Source of the DNA: Gammaproteobacteria bacterium
GTDB taxonomy: Bacteria; Pseudomonadota; Gammaproteobacteria; Pseudomonadales; Azotimanducaceae
Assembly (NCBI GenBank): GCA_026709365.1
Contig: JAPOTD010000023.1
Coordinates: 38,399 to 102,398, forward strand
Direction: 5' to 3'
DNA: 64,000 bases
Below, in pieces: positions 8,863-22,892 of this stretch. Every line of letters begins with the position of its first letter. Position 1 is the first letter of the stretch. The position numbers and the translations under genes are program-made. A model generated the notes under the pieces. It saw nothing but the letters and a program-made list of their open reading frames with translations. It searched no databases and was not told the DNA's origin.

Positions 8863-9363
8863 TTGTCCTTGCTCAGCATCCTCACCTTTCCCGATCCTCG
8901 GCTGCGGACCAAGGCCCAGCCCGTGGCAACCGTGGACAGCGCGATTCGCGCACTGGTCGATGACATGCTGGAAACCATGTACGAGGCGCCGGGCATCGGC
9001 TTGGCCGCCAACCAAGTCAACGTCGCCAAGCAGGTGATCGTCATCGACGTCTCCGAAGCCCGCAACGAGCCCCAAGTGTTCATCAACCCCTGCATCGAAG
9101 TCAGCGGCCCTCGGGTGGAGACCGAAGAGGGCTGCCTGTCGGTGCCGGGCTTCTACGAGCCGGTGACCCGTCGGGAGCGCGTTCAGGTCGAGGCGCTCGA
9201 CCAGCAAGGCAAGCCCTTCCAGCTTGAGGCGGAGGGCTTGCTATCGGTCTGCATCCAGCACGAGTGCGACCATCTGCAAGGCAGGCTGTTCGTGGACCAC
9301 TTGTCGAACTTGAAGCGCACCCGGATCCGCAGCAAGCTGTCGAAACAACACGCTAGGACCTAG
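8863..9363 (+). CDS. def: Peptide deformylase
   Basis: Removes the formyl group from nascent proteins. All three metallo-site motifs are present: GIGLAANQ (44-51), EGCLSVP (89-95, Cys91) and QHECDHL (132-138, with HExxH). 166 residues, usual size. The start is TTG at 8863, giving [14 protein letters not shown], which aligns with the family N-terminus; no better ATG exists. A TATACT -10-like hexamer lies at 8810-8815 in the 262-bp divergent gap with dprA, without a convincing -35. fmt starts 1 bp after the stop. Confidence 0.96.
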   Translation: MSLLSILTFPDPRLRTKAQPVATVDSAIRALVDDMLETMYEAPGIGLAANQVNVAKQVIVIDVSEARNEPQVFINPCIEVSGPRVETEEGCLSVPGFYEPVTRRERVQVEALDQQGKPFQLEAEGLLSVCIQHECDHLQGRLFVDHLSNLKRTRIRSKLSKQHART

Positions 9364-9364
9364 C

Positions 9365-10309
9365 GTGGCGTCCCGCTTCGCTTTCGCCGGCACGCCGGAG
9401 TTCGCCGCCCGCGCCCTAGCTGGCCTGCTGCGGGACGGGTTTCGCCCTTGCCTGGTGCTGACCGGACCCGACCAGCGCCGCGGGCGAGGCCGCAAACGCC
9501 TGCCGAGTCCAGTCAAGCAACTGGCGACGGAATCGGGCATTCCGGTCGAGACGCCCGCCGGCAATGATGAGGCCGTGACCGTAATCAAGGCGGCGCGGCT
9601 GGACACCGTGGTGGTCGCTGCCTACGGCCTGATCCTGTCGGAGCGGTTCCTGAACCTGCCCCGCTATGGCTGCATCAACCTGCACGCTTCCTTGCTGCCC
9701 CGCTGGCGCGGCGCCGCGCCCATTGAGCGGGCGCTGATGGCGGGCGATGCGCAAACCGGCGCCACCATCATGCGAATTGACGCAGGCCTGGACACCGGCC
9801 CGATCATCGCCCAAGCGCCGCTGCCCATCGGCCCGGACAGCACCGGCGAAAGCCTCAGCGAGGCGATCGCTGACCTCGGCGCGGGCCTGCTTTGCCGCTT
9901 GCTGTCAGATCTGTCCGCCATGCGGCCGGAGCCCCAAGCCGGCCCAGCGACCTATGCCCGCAAGCTCAGCCCCCGCGACGCCATCGCCGACTGGGCCCAG
10001 CCCGCCACCCAAATCGAACGCAACATCCGCGCCCTCGCCCGCCGCCTGCCGGTCCACAGCCAACTTGACGGCACCCGCGTGCAACTGCTCGCCGGTGAAG
10101 CCCTTGACGAATCAGCGCCAGGCCAACCCGGCGAAATCGTCATGGCGAACCGGAAGGACTTGGTCGTCGCCTGCGGCACCGGCGCACTGAAGATCACGCA
10201 ACTGCGCCTCAACCGCGGCAAGGGCACGGCCCTCACCGCCGCCAAAGCCATCAACGGGTTCGGCGGCCTGTTCCGGACGGGCAATCAGTTCAAGGCTCCT
10301 GCGACATGA
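9365..10309 (+). CDS. fmt: Methionyl-tRNA formyltransferase
   Basis: Formylates initiator Met-tRNA using 10-formyltetrahydrofolate. 314 residues: N-terminal Rossmann domain starting FAFAGTPEFAARAL, the formyl-folate loop SLLPRWRGAAPIERALMAGD with catalytic Asn/His in INLHASLLP, MRIDAGLDTGPII, and a C-terminal OB-fold that binds tRNA. The start GTG at 9365 is almost contiguous with the def stop. In Pseudomonas rsmB follows immediately; here about 1.2 kb with two unknown ORFs intervenes. Confidence 0.96.
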   Translation: MASRFAFAGTPEFAARALAGLLRDGFRPCLVLTGPDQRRGRGRKRLPSPVKQLATESGIPVETPAGNDEAVTVIKAARLDTVVVAAYGLILSERFLNLPRYGCINLHASLLPRWRGAAPIERALMAGDAQTGATIMRIDAGLDTGPIIAQAPLPIGPDSTGESLSEAIADLGAGLLCRLLSDLSAMRPEPQAGPATYARKLSPRDAIADWAQPATQIERNIRALARRLPVHSQLDGTRVQLLAGEALDESAPGQPGEIVMANRKDLVVACGTGALKITQLRLNRGKGTALTAAKAINGFGGLFRTGNQFKAPAT

Positions 10310-10580
10310 TTCACTCGGATGGAATGCGTGTCTGATGGGTCAATACGAACTCCACAGCCCCCGTGTTGATATCGTGGCCTGAGCCAAGTAAGGTGCGCCG
10401 CTGATCGAAATTGGTAGGCACAATCCTGCAAATCGGAACACAAAGAAGCACCGTTTCAGTTTGTTTTACCTTTGGCATCTTGACAAGCCATAAGAAAAAT
10501 GTTTGACGGCTCTGTGGCCAACCAAGTATCTTGGTTGGTGCTCAATGGCGTTAAACTGTCTCCGCAACTGGGGAAATTTA

Positions 10581-10808
10581 GTGAGTAACAACCAATTGAC
10601 CGCCAAAGAACAGGCGCAGCTAATCCTTGACAATGCCGCAAGAGCTCAGGCCATGCAATTGGGCCGCGGAAATTTGCTGGTTCAAAACGGTGTATTTGAG
10701 ACCCAGGACGAGTGGGACGCCCTCAGAATGGACCACGAGGCCTGTATCCACCGTGTTAGCCGCTGGCTGAAGGAGACCAACGTAGCTGATGGCCACTCTT
10801 CCACTTAA
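10581..10808 (+). CDS. Small hypothetical protein
   Basis: 75 residues from a GTG preceded by GGGGA at suitable spacing; a longer frame begins at 10503. The sequence is hydrophilic and helical, beginning SNNQLTAKEQAQLILDNAA, with no recognised domain. It lies between fmt and rsmB, where related genomes have no gene. The base composition looks more AT-rich than neighbours. Its TAA is in the same frame as the next ORF, with only three codons between this stop and the next possible start. Confidence 0.5.
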   Translation: MSNNQLTAKEQAQLILDNAARAQAMQLGRGNLLVQNGVFETQDEWDALRMDHEACIHRVSRWLKETNVADGHSST

Positions 10809-10817
10809 GCCGCAGCT

Positions 10818-11492
10818 GTGTCCGGCACCATCGATGGCGATATCGCCGAGTTCACGAGGTTGCACAATGTTCTGACGGAGCGCTTCAAAGACTATGAACA
10901 GCGGGTGGGGCGTCTTCCGCCTGTTGAGGTTCTCAACGAGATCAGATACGCATTTCGAGCCACTATAGAGCTTCTTGCTCTGCGCAATGAGAAATCAGTC
11001 GGCGAGGACGAGGGAAAGCAGAAGCGCGAAGCAGAGCTAAAGGCTCGTATCCTCCACGCCCTATTGTGCGCCTACCACGACTTAGTAGATGGTCTGGTCA
11101 TTTCGCTGCCTCGATTGCTAGACGAGTTGAGAGAACAATTCCCAACCTCTTCCGCTACTGTCGCCGGGCCACGTCTGGTCGAGATTCTGGCTCATGTCCA
11201 AGAGGCCCAGCGGCAAATAGCCGATTCAAGGGGCAAGCCCGAAGAACGAGCCGGGATATACAAGGCGCTTTACGACAAGTGGTTCTACCAGCTTTCCGAA
11301 GACTTCTCGTTTCTGCGGGCAGCCAAGCTTGATATCGCCCACCATCATGAAGTCGCGCAAGCGGAAATGGCCAATCAGCGAAAACAATCAAATCTGGTCG
11401 CCTGGCACAGATTCGGGATACAAACACCCCTCGGCGTCCTTCTAGGTCTGTTCGGGCGCGAAATTTGGGAAGCCATCAAGGATTGGTGGTGA
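10818..11492 (+). CDS. Hypothetical protein with a C-terminal hydrophobic tail
   Basis: 224 residues, mostly alpha-helical and charged, with a C-terminal patch (FGIQTPLGVLLGLFGREIWEAIKDWW region) that could touch a membrane. No family recognised. The GTG start at 10818 has no good Shine-Dalgarno, so translation may depend on the upstream small ORF, which is in the same frame. Together they form an insertion between fmt and rsmB; a transferred two-gene unit, or one gene split by a TAA, are the alternatives. Confidence 0.5.
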   Translation: MSGTIDGDIAEFTRLHNVLTERFKDYEQRVGRLPPVEVLNEIRYAFRATIELLALRNEKSVGEDEGKQKREAELKARILHALLCAYHDLVDGLVISLPRLLDELREQFPTSSATVAGPRLVEILAHVQEAQRQIADSRGKPEERAGIYKALYDKWFYQLSEDFSFLRAAKLDIAHHHEVAQAEMANQRKQSNLVAWHRFGIQTPLGVLLGLFGREIWEAIKDWW

Positions 11493-11554
11493 CGCCACTT
11501 TCATCAGCCAGCAACCCCATGCGATCTGGTTGACGGCCATCCTTACCTGAACTG

Positions 11555-12820
11555 GTGCGAAACCTCGCAAGCCATCCAGACCGAGCCCGCGCCGCCCGCC
11601 ATCTTGCCCGCATCATCGGCCGAGGGGACAGTCTGGACCATGTCGTTCGGCGGGAGGCGAAGCCGTTGTGCCTGGAATTGACCTACGGGTGCCTGCGGCA
11701 CTACTTCTCCCTTGCCGAGGCGGTTGAAGCACGGTTGGCCCGCCCCCTGCGGAAGCAGGATTTGGACGTCTTCTGCCTGCTGTTAGTGGGCGCTTACCAA
11801 CTCCAGAGAATGCGCGTTCCCGGCCATGCGGCCATCAACGAGACCGTTGCCGCTGTTCGGGCGCTGGGCAAGCCCTGGGCGACGGCACTGGTCAACGCCG
11901 TGCTGCGCAAGCTGCCCACCTGCCCCGACGACGGCGCCAGCGAGCACCCGCCTTGGCTGCGAGGCAGGATCGAGGCCCAGTACGGGGACCAAGCGCCGGC
12001 GCTGCTGCGGGCCAACAACCAGCGGGCGCCGATGGGGCTGCGCGTCAACTGCCGCAGGATCGAGCCAAAGGCCTACCGCGCTCTGCTGGACAGCGCGGGC
12101 ATCGCCTTCGACGATGCCTGGCTGCCGGAGTCCATCCTGTTGCGCAAGCCGCAGCCATCAGCCACGCTGCCCGGCTTCCGGGACGGCACCGTGGCCGTGC
12201 AGGACATCGGCGCGCAGCTCGTCGGCAGCGTCATGCGCGAGCGGCTGCGCAACGGCTGCCGGGTGCTTGACGCCTGCGCCGCGCCGGGCGGCAAGCTGTT
12301 CCACTTGCTCGAATCCGGGCTGGAGCTGGACTTGACCGCCCTGGACAATGCGCCAGCCCGCCTGCAAACCCTCACCACGATGGCCGAGCGTCTCGGTCAT
12401 GCGGGCTTTCGCGCCATCGCCGCCGACGCCTGCGGCTTGGATTGGTGGGACGGCAAGCCCTTCGACCTTGTGCTGATCGACGCCCCCTGCTCCGGCTCGG
12501 GCACCCTGCGCCGCCATCCCGACATCAAGGTCAACCGAACGCCCCGGCAGGTGCGCCAAGCGAGCCGGCTTCAGGGCGCGCTGCTAAGGAACCTGTGGCG
12601 CACGGTTCGTCCCGGATGTACCCTGCTGTACTGCACGTGCTCGATGCTCGCTGAGGAGAACGACCAAGTGGTCGAGTTCTTTCTTGAGGCCCACGCGGAC
12701 GCCCGCACGGCCGGTGTGCAACTACCCACCGGCAAGGCGACCCAACACGGTTGGCAGATGCTGCCCACCGAGCCCGCCACGGACGGCTTCTACTTGGCTC
12801 GGATCGACAAGCAGGCATGA
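11555..12820 (+). CDS. rsmB: 16S rRNA m5C967 methyltransferase RsmB
   Basis: Methylates C967 of 16S rRNA. 421 residues: an N-terminal NusB-like RNA-binding domain (AARHLARII, YGCLRHYFSL, HAAINETV) and a C-terminal SAM-dependent domain with DACAAPGGKLFHLLE, IDAPCSGSGTLRRHPDIK (Cys312) and YCTCSML with the nucleophile Cys362. Start GTG at 11555; E. coli RsmB has 429 residues. Its stop overlaps the trkA start as ATGA. Confidence 0.95.
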   Translation: MRNLASHPDRARAARHLARIIGRGDSLDHVVRREAKPLCLELTYGCLRHYFSLAEAVEARLARPLRKQDLDVFCLLLVGAYQLQRMRVPGHAAINETVAAVRALGKPWATALVNAVLRKLPTCPDDGASEHPPWLRGRIEAQYGDQAPALLRANNQRAPMGLRVNCRRIEPKAYRALLDSAGIAFDDAWLPESILLRKPQPSATLPGFRDGTVAVQDIGAQLVGSVMRERLRNGCRVLDACAAPGGKLFHLLESGLELDLTALDNAPARLQTLTTMAERLGHAGFRAIAADACGLDWWDGKPFDLVLIDAPCSGSGTLRRHPDIKVNRTPRQVRQASRLQGALLRNLWRTVRPGCTLLYCTCSMLAEENDQVVEFFLEAHADARTAGVQLPTGKATQHGWQMLPTEPATDGFYLARIDKQA

Positions 12821-14187
12821 AGATTCTCATCCTCGGCGCCGGCCAGGTGGGCGGCACCTTGGCGACCCATCTGGCCAGCGAAACCCTGGACATCACCTTG
12901 GTCGATCTCGACGAGGTGCGCCTGCGTGAGCTGCGCAGCCGACTCGACATACGCACCGTCGTCGGCTGGGCCTCCCATCCCCATGTGCTGCGCGAAGCGG
13001 GTGCCGAGGATGCCGACATGCTGATCGCCGTGACGGGCAGCGACGAGGTCAACATGGTGGCCTGCCAAGTGTCGTACTCCATGTTCCGCACGCCGCGCAA
13101 GATCGCCCGAGTGCGCTCCGCCGCCTACGTCAACGAAAAATCGCTGTTTGCTGACGAGCACATGCCAGTGGACGTGTTCATCAACCCGGAGCAGGTGGTC
13201 ACCGACCACGTCCGGCTGCTCCTCGAAAACCCCGGTGCCCTTGAGGTTCTCGACTTCGCCGAGGGGCGCGTGCAGCTGGTCGCCGTGCGCGCCTACGCCG
13301 GCAGCCCCTTGGTTGGCCAAGGATTGCGGGACGTGCGCCGGCGGCTGCCCAACGTCAACACGCGGGTGGCGGCCATCTTCCGCGGCAAGCAGTCCATCCC
13401 GCCGGACGGCAACACCATCATTGAGGCGGGCGATGAGGTTTTCCTCATCGTTGCGGCCGGCCAGATCAACTCCGTGATGGCCGAACTGCGCGACGTGGAG
13501 CGGGCCTTCAAACGCGTGACCATAGCCGGCGGCGGCAACGTCGGCGCTCGGCTGGCGACCTCCGTCGAACGCTACTTCAACGTCAAGCTCATCGAGTTCG
13601 ACCCTGACCGTGCCGACCGTTTGGCCACCACCCTCAAGGACGCCGTGGTGATCCAAGGCGACGCCACCAATCCCGACCAGCTGCGCGACGCCACCCGCAA
13701 CAGCGACGTGTTCTGCGCCCTGACCAATGACGATGAGGTCAACATCATGTCCTCCCTGATGGCCAAGCGCTACGGGGTGCGCCGGGTGATGACCTTGATG
13801 CGCAAGCCCGCCTACGCAGAGCTGATGCGCACCAGTGAAATCGACGTGGCCATTTCGCCGCAGCAGTCCACCACCTCCAGCCTGTTGACCCATGTGCGCC
13901 GGGGCGACGTGACCAGGGTACACAGCTTGAGGCGCGGCGCGGCGGAAGCCATGGAGGCCGTGGCCCGGGGCGACGCCAAAACCTCCCGCATCGTCGGCCA
14001 GCCGGTGAAGGCCATCAAACTGCCCAAGGGCGTCACCATCGGCGCAATCGTGCGCCGCGATGCGGTCATCGTAGAGTACGAGAACGTCGTTATTGAAACC
14101 GATGACCACCTGATCCTATTCCTGACCGACAAGAAGCGCATCGCCGACGTGGAGCGCCTGTTCCAAGTCGGCTTCACGTTCTTCTGA
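12817..14187 (+). CDS. trkA: Trk potassium uptake regulatory subunit TrkA
   Basis: Cytoplasmic NAD(H)-binding gating subunit of the Trk K+ transporter. 456 residues with two RCK (TrkA-N plus TrkA-C) repeats: ILGAGQVGGTLATHLA at the N-terminus and a second Rossmann motif IAGGGNVGARLATSVE near 235. The ATG at 12817 overlaps the rsmB stop. Directly followed by trkH, so regulator and channel are co-transcribed, unlike E. coli where they are separate. Confidence 0.96.
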   Translation: MKILILGAGQVGGTLATHLASETLDITLVDLDEVRLRELRSRLDIRTVVGWASHPHVLREAGAEDADMLIAVTGSDEVNMVACQVSYSMFRTPRKIARVRSAAYVNEKSLFADEHMPVDVFINPEQVVTDHVRLLLENPGALEVLDFAEGRVQLVAVRAYAGSPLVGQGLRDVRRRLPNVNTRVAAIFRGKQSIPPDGNTIIEAGDEVFLIVAAGQINSVMAELRDVERAFKRVTIAGGGNVGARLATSVERYFNVKLIEFDPDRADRLATTLKDAVVIQGDATNPDQLRDATRNSDVFCALTNDDEVNIMSSLMAKRYGVRRVMTLMRKPAYAELMRTSEIDVAISPQQSTTSSLLTHVRRGDVTRVHSLRRGAAEAMEAVARGDAKTSRIVGQPVKAIKLPKGVTIGAIVRRDAVIVEYENVVIETDDHLILFLTDKKRIADVERLFQVGFTFF

Positions 14188-14194
14188 GCCGGCG

Positions 14195-15640
14195 ATGCGC
14201 CTGCCCGTCATATTGCGCACCACCGGTGCCCTGCTGGTCCTGTTCAGCCCAACGATGCTGCTGCCGGCCTTGGTGGCCTGGGGGTACGGCGAACCCACCA
14301 TCCCAACCTTCACGACAGCGTTCGGCATTACCTTGACGGGAGGAATCGCCCTGTGGATGTCCGGGCGCGGCAGGATCAGCGCCCGGGAGGGCGACGGCTT
14401 CCTGATCACGGTGCTGGCGTACGTTGGCCTAGGGCTTTGCGGCGCCGTCCCCTTCATGCTTGACGACAGCACCCGGCTCAGCTTCACGGACGCCGCCTTT
14501 GAGTCGCTGTCCGGGATCACCACCACCGGGGCCACCGTCCTGACCGGCTTGGATGGGCTGCCAAAGTCGATTCTCTTCTACCGCCAGTTCCTGCAGTGGG
14601 TCGGCGGCATGGGCATCATCGTGCTGGCGGTGGCCATCCTGCCGATGCTTGGGGTCGGCGGCATGCAGCTCTACCGGGCTGAATCGCCCGGACCGGTCAA
14701 GGACAACAAGCTGACGCCGCGCATCACCCAAACCGCCAAGGCGCTGTGGCTTGTGTACCTCGGTTTGACCGTGGCCTGCGCCTTGGCCTACTGGATTGCC
14801 GGGATGAGCCTGTTCGACGCCATCTGCCACAGCTTCTCCACCGTAGCGATCGGCGGCTTCTCGACCCACGACGCCAGCATCGGCCACTTCGACAGCGCGG
14901 CCATAGAAGGGGTGGCCATTGCCTTCATGGTGTTTTCCGGCATCAACTTCGCCCTGCACTTCACCGCGTGGAAGCGCCGCACCCTTGCAGGCTACAGCCG
15001 CGACCGGGAGGTGCGGCTCTACTTGGGCGTGTTGGCGGGCATGGCGCTCATCACTTGGGGCCTGCTGGCCCGCGACCCGCACGCAACCGAAAGCCCATTC
15101 CGGGACGGTCTTTTCCAAGCCGTGTCAATCACCACAACCACGGGCTTTGCCACCACCAACTTCAGCCTTTGGCCTTCAGTGACGCCGATGCTGCTGATGC
15201 TGGGCGCCTTCGCCGGCGGCTGCGCCGGCTCCACCGCGGGCGGCATGAAGATGATCCGGGTGCTGCTGATCTACCGGCAGTGCGTTCGCGAACTGCGGCG
15301 CCTCATTCACCCGTTGGGCGTTTTCCCCTTGAAGCTTGCGGGCGAAAAGGTGCCGGCGCGGGTGGCCGACGCCGTGTGGGGCTTCTTCATGGCCTACGTC
15401 ATGATCTTCATCATTTTGGTCTGCCTGGTCATGGCAGCAGGGAACTTCGACTTCCTCACCGCCTTCTCCGCGGTGGGCGCCTGCCTGAACAACCTCGGCC
15501 CGGGCTTGGGGGACGTGGCAGCCAACTACGCCCAAGCACCCGCTGCGGTGGCTTGGCTATTGATGTTGTCGATGGTGCTTGGTCGCTTGGAAATCTTCAC
15601 CCTGCTGGTACTCTTCACCCGATCGTTCTGGCGGCGTTGA
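14195..15640 (+). CDS. trkH: Trk potassium transporter membrane subunit TrkH
   Basis: K+-translocating subunit of the Trk system. 481 residues, strongly hydrophobic, with the repeated pore loops: SLSGITTTGATVL, FSTVAIGGFSTHD, SITTTTGFATTNF and VGACLNNLGPGL carry the selectivity-filter glycines, and GGCAGSTAGGMKMIR is the conserved intramembrane loop. Starts 7 bp after trkA. About 180 bp downstream to the next convergent gene, with no clear terminator. Confidence 0.95.
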   Translation: MRLPVILRTTGALLVLFSPTMLLPALVAWGYGEPTIPTFTTAFGITLTGGIALWMSGRGRISAREGDGFLITVLAYVGLGLCGAVPFMLDDSTRLSFTDAAFESLSGITTTGATVLTGLDGLPKSILFYRQFLQWVGGMGIIVLAVAILPMLGVGGMQLYRAESPGPVKDNKLTPRITQTAKALWLVYLGLTVACALAYWIAGMSLFDAICHSFSTVAIGGFSTHDASIGHFDSAAIEGVAIAFMVFSGINFALHFTAWKRRTLAGYSRDREVRLYLGVLAGMALITWGLLARDPHATESPFRDGLFQAVSITTTTGFATTNFSLWPSVTPMLLMLGAFAGGCAGSTAGGMKMIRVLLIYRQCVRELRRLIHPLGVFPLKLAGEKVPARVADAVWGFFMAYVMIFIILVCLVMAAGNFDFLTAFSAVGACLNNLGPGLGDVAANYAQAPAAVAWLLMLSMVLGRLEIFTLLVLFTRSFWRR

Positions 15641-15821
15641 GGCTCCGCTGTCGGTTGGGATTGCATCCGCCTGAAGAAGCTGGCGACGCATGGCCCAAAG
15701 ACCGACAGGCGGGCGGTCACCTGACGCAAAGGTTGGCTCAAGGGACAAACCTGTCGCGCCCTGGATGAGGCCAGCAGCTCAGGGGTCGGCTGCAACGGGT
15801 TGGCCTTCAGGCCTATGCGCG

Positions 15822-16718
15822 TCAGAATCCGCCTGTGCGCTCCCTCCGCTTGGGATAGGGGTCAGGGCGGTCGGGAGGAGGCTTCTTGAAACGCTTGTAT
15901 TCCCATTGGTACTGGGCAGGGTCAGTGCGGACCAAGGCCTCAATGGACCGGTTGAGGGCAGTTGCGAAAGCCGTTGGATCGCTTGAATCGATGTCCGTCG
16001 GGAGGGCGGCGTATTCCGCCGTGAAACCATTCTCCACTCGGTGGGCGGTGCCGATGAGCACCGGGGCGCCGCTTTTTTCGGCCAAACGTTGCGCGAGCGT
16101 CATGGTCAGTGCCGGATGGCCGAAGAAGGGGGCATGGACGCCGCCCCGGGCAGGCACCTGGTCCGGCAGGATGGCCACAAAGCCCCCCGCCTTGAGCGCA
16201 CGGTAGGCGGTGCGCAGTCCCTTCGACGTGCTGGGCACGAGGGTGGCGCCGAAGCGCTGTCGGGATAGCAGCAGCAACGGCTCAAGGCCCGCCAAGCGAG
16301 GCGGCTCGTACAAGGCGACGACACCCAAGTTCCCCAGCACATAGCACAGGTATTCCCAATTGCCGTAGTGCGGCACGAGCATCAATACGCCGCGACCTTG
16401 CTTGAGGGGTTCAGTGACCAGCACCCGGCCCGACTCCTCCCTGAGCAGCCTGCCCAGCCGGACGCCGCTCCAATGGGTCAGCGGACCGGCTTCAACCAGC
16501 AGTCGCCATGTTTGACCTAGGCTTCGGCGGGCGAGCGCGCGGCGCTGCCCTAAGTCCATCTCGGGGAAGCACTTGGCCAGATTGATGGCGGTGATGCGGG
16601 CCGCTTCGGTCCTCAGGGCCCAAGTCGCAGCTCCCAGCAAATCAGCCAGGCGCCACCCGAGCCGCAGCGGCAAAGCGGCAAGGCAGCGCAGCACTCCGGC
16701 TAGGACAAGGCGGCGCAC
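15822..16718 (-). CDS. LpxL/HtrB-type lysophospholipid or lipid A acyltransferase
   Basis: Inner membrane acyltransferase family (LPLAT) that adds acyl chains to lipid A or related lipids. 298 residues from GTG 16718. The HxxxxE-type catalytic motif appears as PHYGNWEYL, followed by LYEPPRL, the basic RQRFGATLV and ILPDQVPARGGVHAPFFG, and a C-terminal YQWEYKRFKKPPP. The start overlaps the tag 3' end by 19 bp; the frame is open further upstream inside tag but that part is not LpxL-like. Same place as PA0011 next to tag in P. aeruginosa. Acyl donor unknown. Confidence 0.85.
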   Translation of the reverse strand: MRRLVLAGVLRCLAALPLRLGWRLADLLGAATWALRTEAARITAINLAKCFPEMDLGQRRALARRSLGQTWRLLVEAGPLTHWSGVRLGRLLREESGRVLVTEPLKQGRGVLMLVPHYGNWEYLCYVLGNLGVVALYEPPRLAGLEPLLLLSRQRFGATLVPSTSKGLRTAYRALKAGGFVAILPDQVPARGGVHAPFFGHPALTMTLAQRLAEKSGAPVLIGTAHRVENGFTAEYAALPTDIDSSDPTAFATALNRSIEALVRTDPAQYQWEYKRFKKPPPDRPDPYPKRRERTGGF

Positions 16719-17320
16719 TTGGAGTGTGCCGGACAATCCACCAAGTGGTCGTTGACCAATCCTGCGCTTTGCATGAAAGCATAGCAAATCACTGGCCCTA
16801 CAAATCGAAAGCCCAGATTTTTCAATGAGTTGGACATTGCCACGGAGGCATCGGTCTGGCTCGGAACCTCGCCTTGTCGGCACCAGCGATTTTGCGTCGG
16901 CTCGCCATCCACGAAGGACCAGACCTGTTCCGAAAGGGAGTTCGGCAGGGCCAAGGTCGCTTGGGCATTGATCACCACCGACGCGAGCTTGGCTCGGTTG
17001 CGAATCAAGCCCGGGTCCCGCAGCCACTCCTCCATGTGGTGGTCGTCCGCTGCCGCCAAGGCCTCAATGTCGAAGCCCAGAAAGGCTTCTCGCATGTGGT
17101 TGCGCTTCCTCAGCACCGTCAGCCACGACAGCCCCGCTTGCATCCCTTCAAGGATGAGACGCTCGAACAGGGGTTGTTCGGCCCGCTCCGGCACCCCCCA
17201 TTCCTCATCGTGGTAGCGGATGAGCAGCGGCTCCGTGCCGCACCAGTCGCAACGGCTTTCCGCGGCGCCCGTTGCGACGGCGCCTGCACTGGCCAGCTTC
17301 CCCTTTGACCCTGAATCCAC
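16700..17320 (-). CDS. tag: DNA-3-methyladenine glycosylase I
   Basis: Excises 3-methyladenine from alkylated DNA. 206 residues with SRCDWCGTEPLLIRYHDEEWG near the N-terminus and NDHLVDCPAH near the C-terminus, which supply the Cys/His/His/Cys zinc site, plus LEGMQAGLSWLTVLRKR with the catalytic-pocket Glu and Trp. Slightly longer than E. coli Tag (187) because of about 20 extra N-terminal residues; a later start is possible. Confidence 0.94.
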   Translation of the reverse strand: MDSGSKGKLASAGAVATGAAESRCDWCGTEPLLIRYHDEEWGVPERAEQPLFERLILEGMQAGLSWLTVLRKRNHMREAFLGFDIEALAAADDHHMEEWLRDPGLIRNRAKLASVVINAQATLALPNSLSEQVWSFVDGEPTQNRWCRQGEVPSQTDASVAMSNSLKNLGFRFVGPVICYAFMQSAGLVNDHLVDCPAHSKCAALS

Positions 17321-17488
17321 GATGGCCTATGTTCCGCGCCCGACATTCGCTCAATTCTAACCGGAACAGGATCAGCCCTTGCACATGGCAGAGACGGCGG
17401 CAGCTCGGATGCCTTCAAGACACCGCGCCGACTTGAGGCGTGCGCGTCCCGCCGAACTCGACGGGAGCGTCGCGTCAGCGCAACGGCA

Positions 17489-21741
<4,253 letters not shown>

Positions 21742-21776
21742 CACCACATGGAGAGCCTGGACGAATGGAAGAAGCG

Positions 21777-22883
21777 CTAAATCTTCATGGGCATAACAAC
21801 ATAGACGGCGCTTTCATCGCCCTCGCCCTCCATGAGAGCGCTGCTGCCCGCTTCCGCCATGCTGATGCGGATGGTTTCAGACCCGACCACCCGCAACACA
21901 TCCTGCAAATAGCCAACGTTGAACCCCAACTGCATGTTTTCCCCCTCGTACGCGATTGGCACCTCCTCACGAGCCTCCTCCTGCTCCGGGTTGCTGGCGA
22001 CGATGGTCATCTGCTCGCCGTCAATCAGCAGCTTGACGCCCGGGAACTTTTCGTTGGTCAGGATGCGCGCCCGCTGCAGGGCTTGGTTGAGGGTGCTCTT
22101 GTCGCCAGTCAGCGACAACGGAGGATTTCGGGGGATGACCCGCTCGTAGTCTGGAAACCGGCCATCGATCAGCTTTCCGGTGAGGCTGAAGGCGCCCCGG
22201 GCAACGCGAATCTGGTTTTCGCTTAGCGAAAAGCGAACCTCGCCGGCTTCGCCGTCGAACAGCCTGCGCAATTCGACCACGGTCTTCCGTGGCACGATGG
22301 CTTGGTGACGTTCAGATGCCTCGACACCTTTATCCAAGGTGCATTGGGCCAAGCGATGGCCATCCGTCGAAACCGCACGCACATGCTGACTCGTCACTTC
22401 AAGCAACATGCCGTTAAGAAAGTACCGCACATCCTGCTGCGCCATGGCGAAGCTCACCCGGTCGAACAGCTCGCAGGCTTCTTCCGTGGTCAGCGTGAAC
22501 TCAACCGTTCCCGCGGCTTCGTCACTTGAGGGGTAATCGCCAACCGGCAGCGTCGCTAGGGTAAAGCGGCTACGTCCGGAACGCATCACCGCCTGGTCGC
22601 CGTCGGTCTCCAAAGTGATCTTCGCGCCCTCGGGCAAAGACCGCCATATGTCAGCCAACTTGTGCGCCGAGGTGGTGATCTCCCCTTCCACGGAGACATC
22701 CACTGAATCAACATAGGCAACGAGTTCCATGCTCAAATCAGTGCCCGCGATCGTCAGGCGGCCGTCCGCACCCGCCTTAACACAGACATTGGACAATATG
22801 GGCATGGTCTGACGGCGCTCGACCACGCCGGCAATGAGCTGCAGCGGGCGAAGCAAGGCTTCACGATCAATTGCGAATTTCAT
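21777..22883 (-). CDS. dnaN: DNA polymerase III sliding clamp (beta)
   Basis: Ring-shaped processivity factor. 368 residues with the three-domain clamp fold; FAIDREALLRPLQLIAGVVERR at the N-terminus, LPVGDYPSSDEAAG, LAQCTLDKGVEASE in the middle and the C-terminal VYVVMPMKI. Located 9 bp after dnaA on the same strand. Confidence 0.98.
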   Translation of the reverse strand: MKFAIDREALLRPLQLIAGVVERRQTMPILSNVCVKAGADGRLTIAGTDLSMELVAYVDSVDVSVEGEITTSAHKLADIWRSLPEGAKITLETDGDQAVMRSGRSRFTLATLPVGDYPSSDEAAGTVEFTLTTEEACELFDRVSFAMAQQDVRYFLNGMLLEVTSQHVRAVSTDGHRLAQCTLDKGVEASERHQAIVPRKTVVELRRLFDGEAGEVRFSLSENQIRVARGAFSLTGKLIDGRFPDYERVIPRNPPLSLTGDKSTLNQALQRARILTNEKFPGVKLLIDGEQMTIVASNPEQEEAREEVPIAYEGENMQLGFNVGYLQDVLRVVGSETIRISMAEAGSSALMEGEGDESAVYVVMPMKI

Positions 22884-22892
22884 GGGTCGGCC

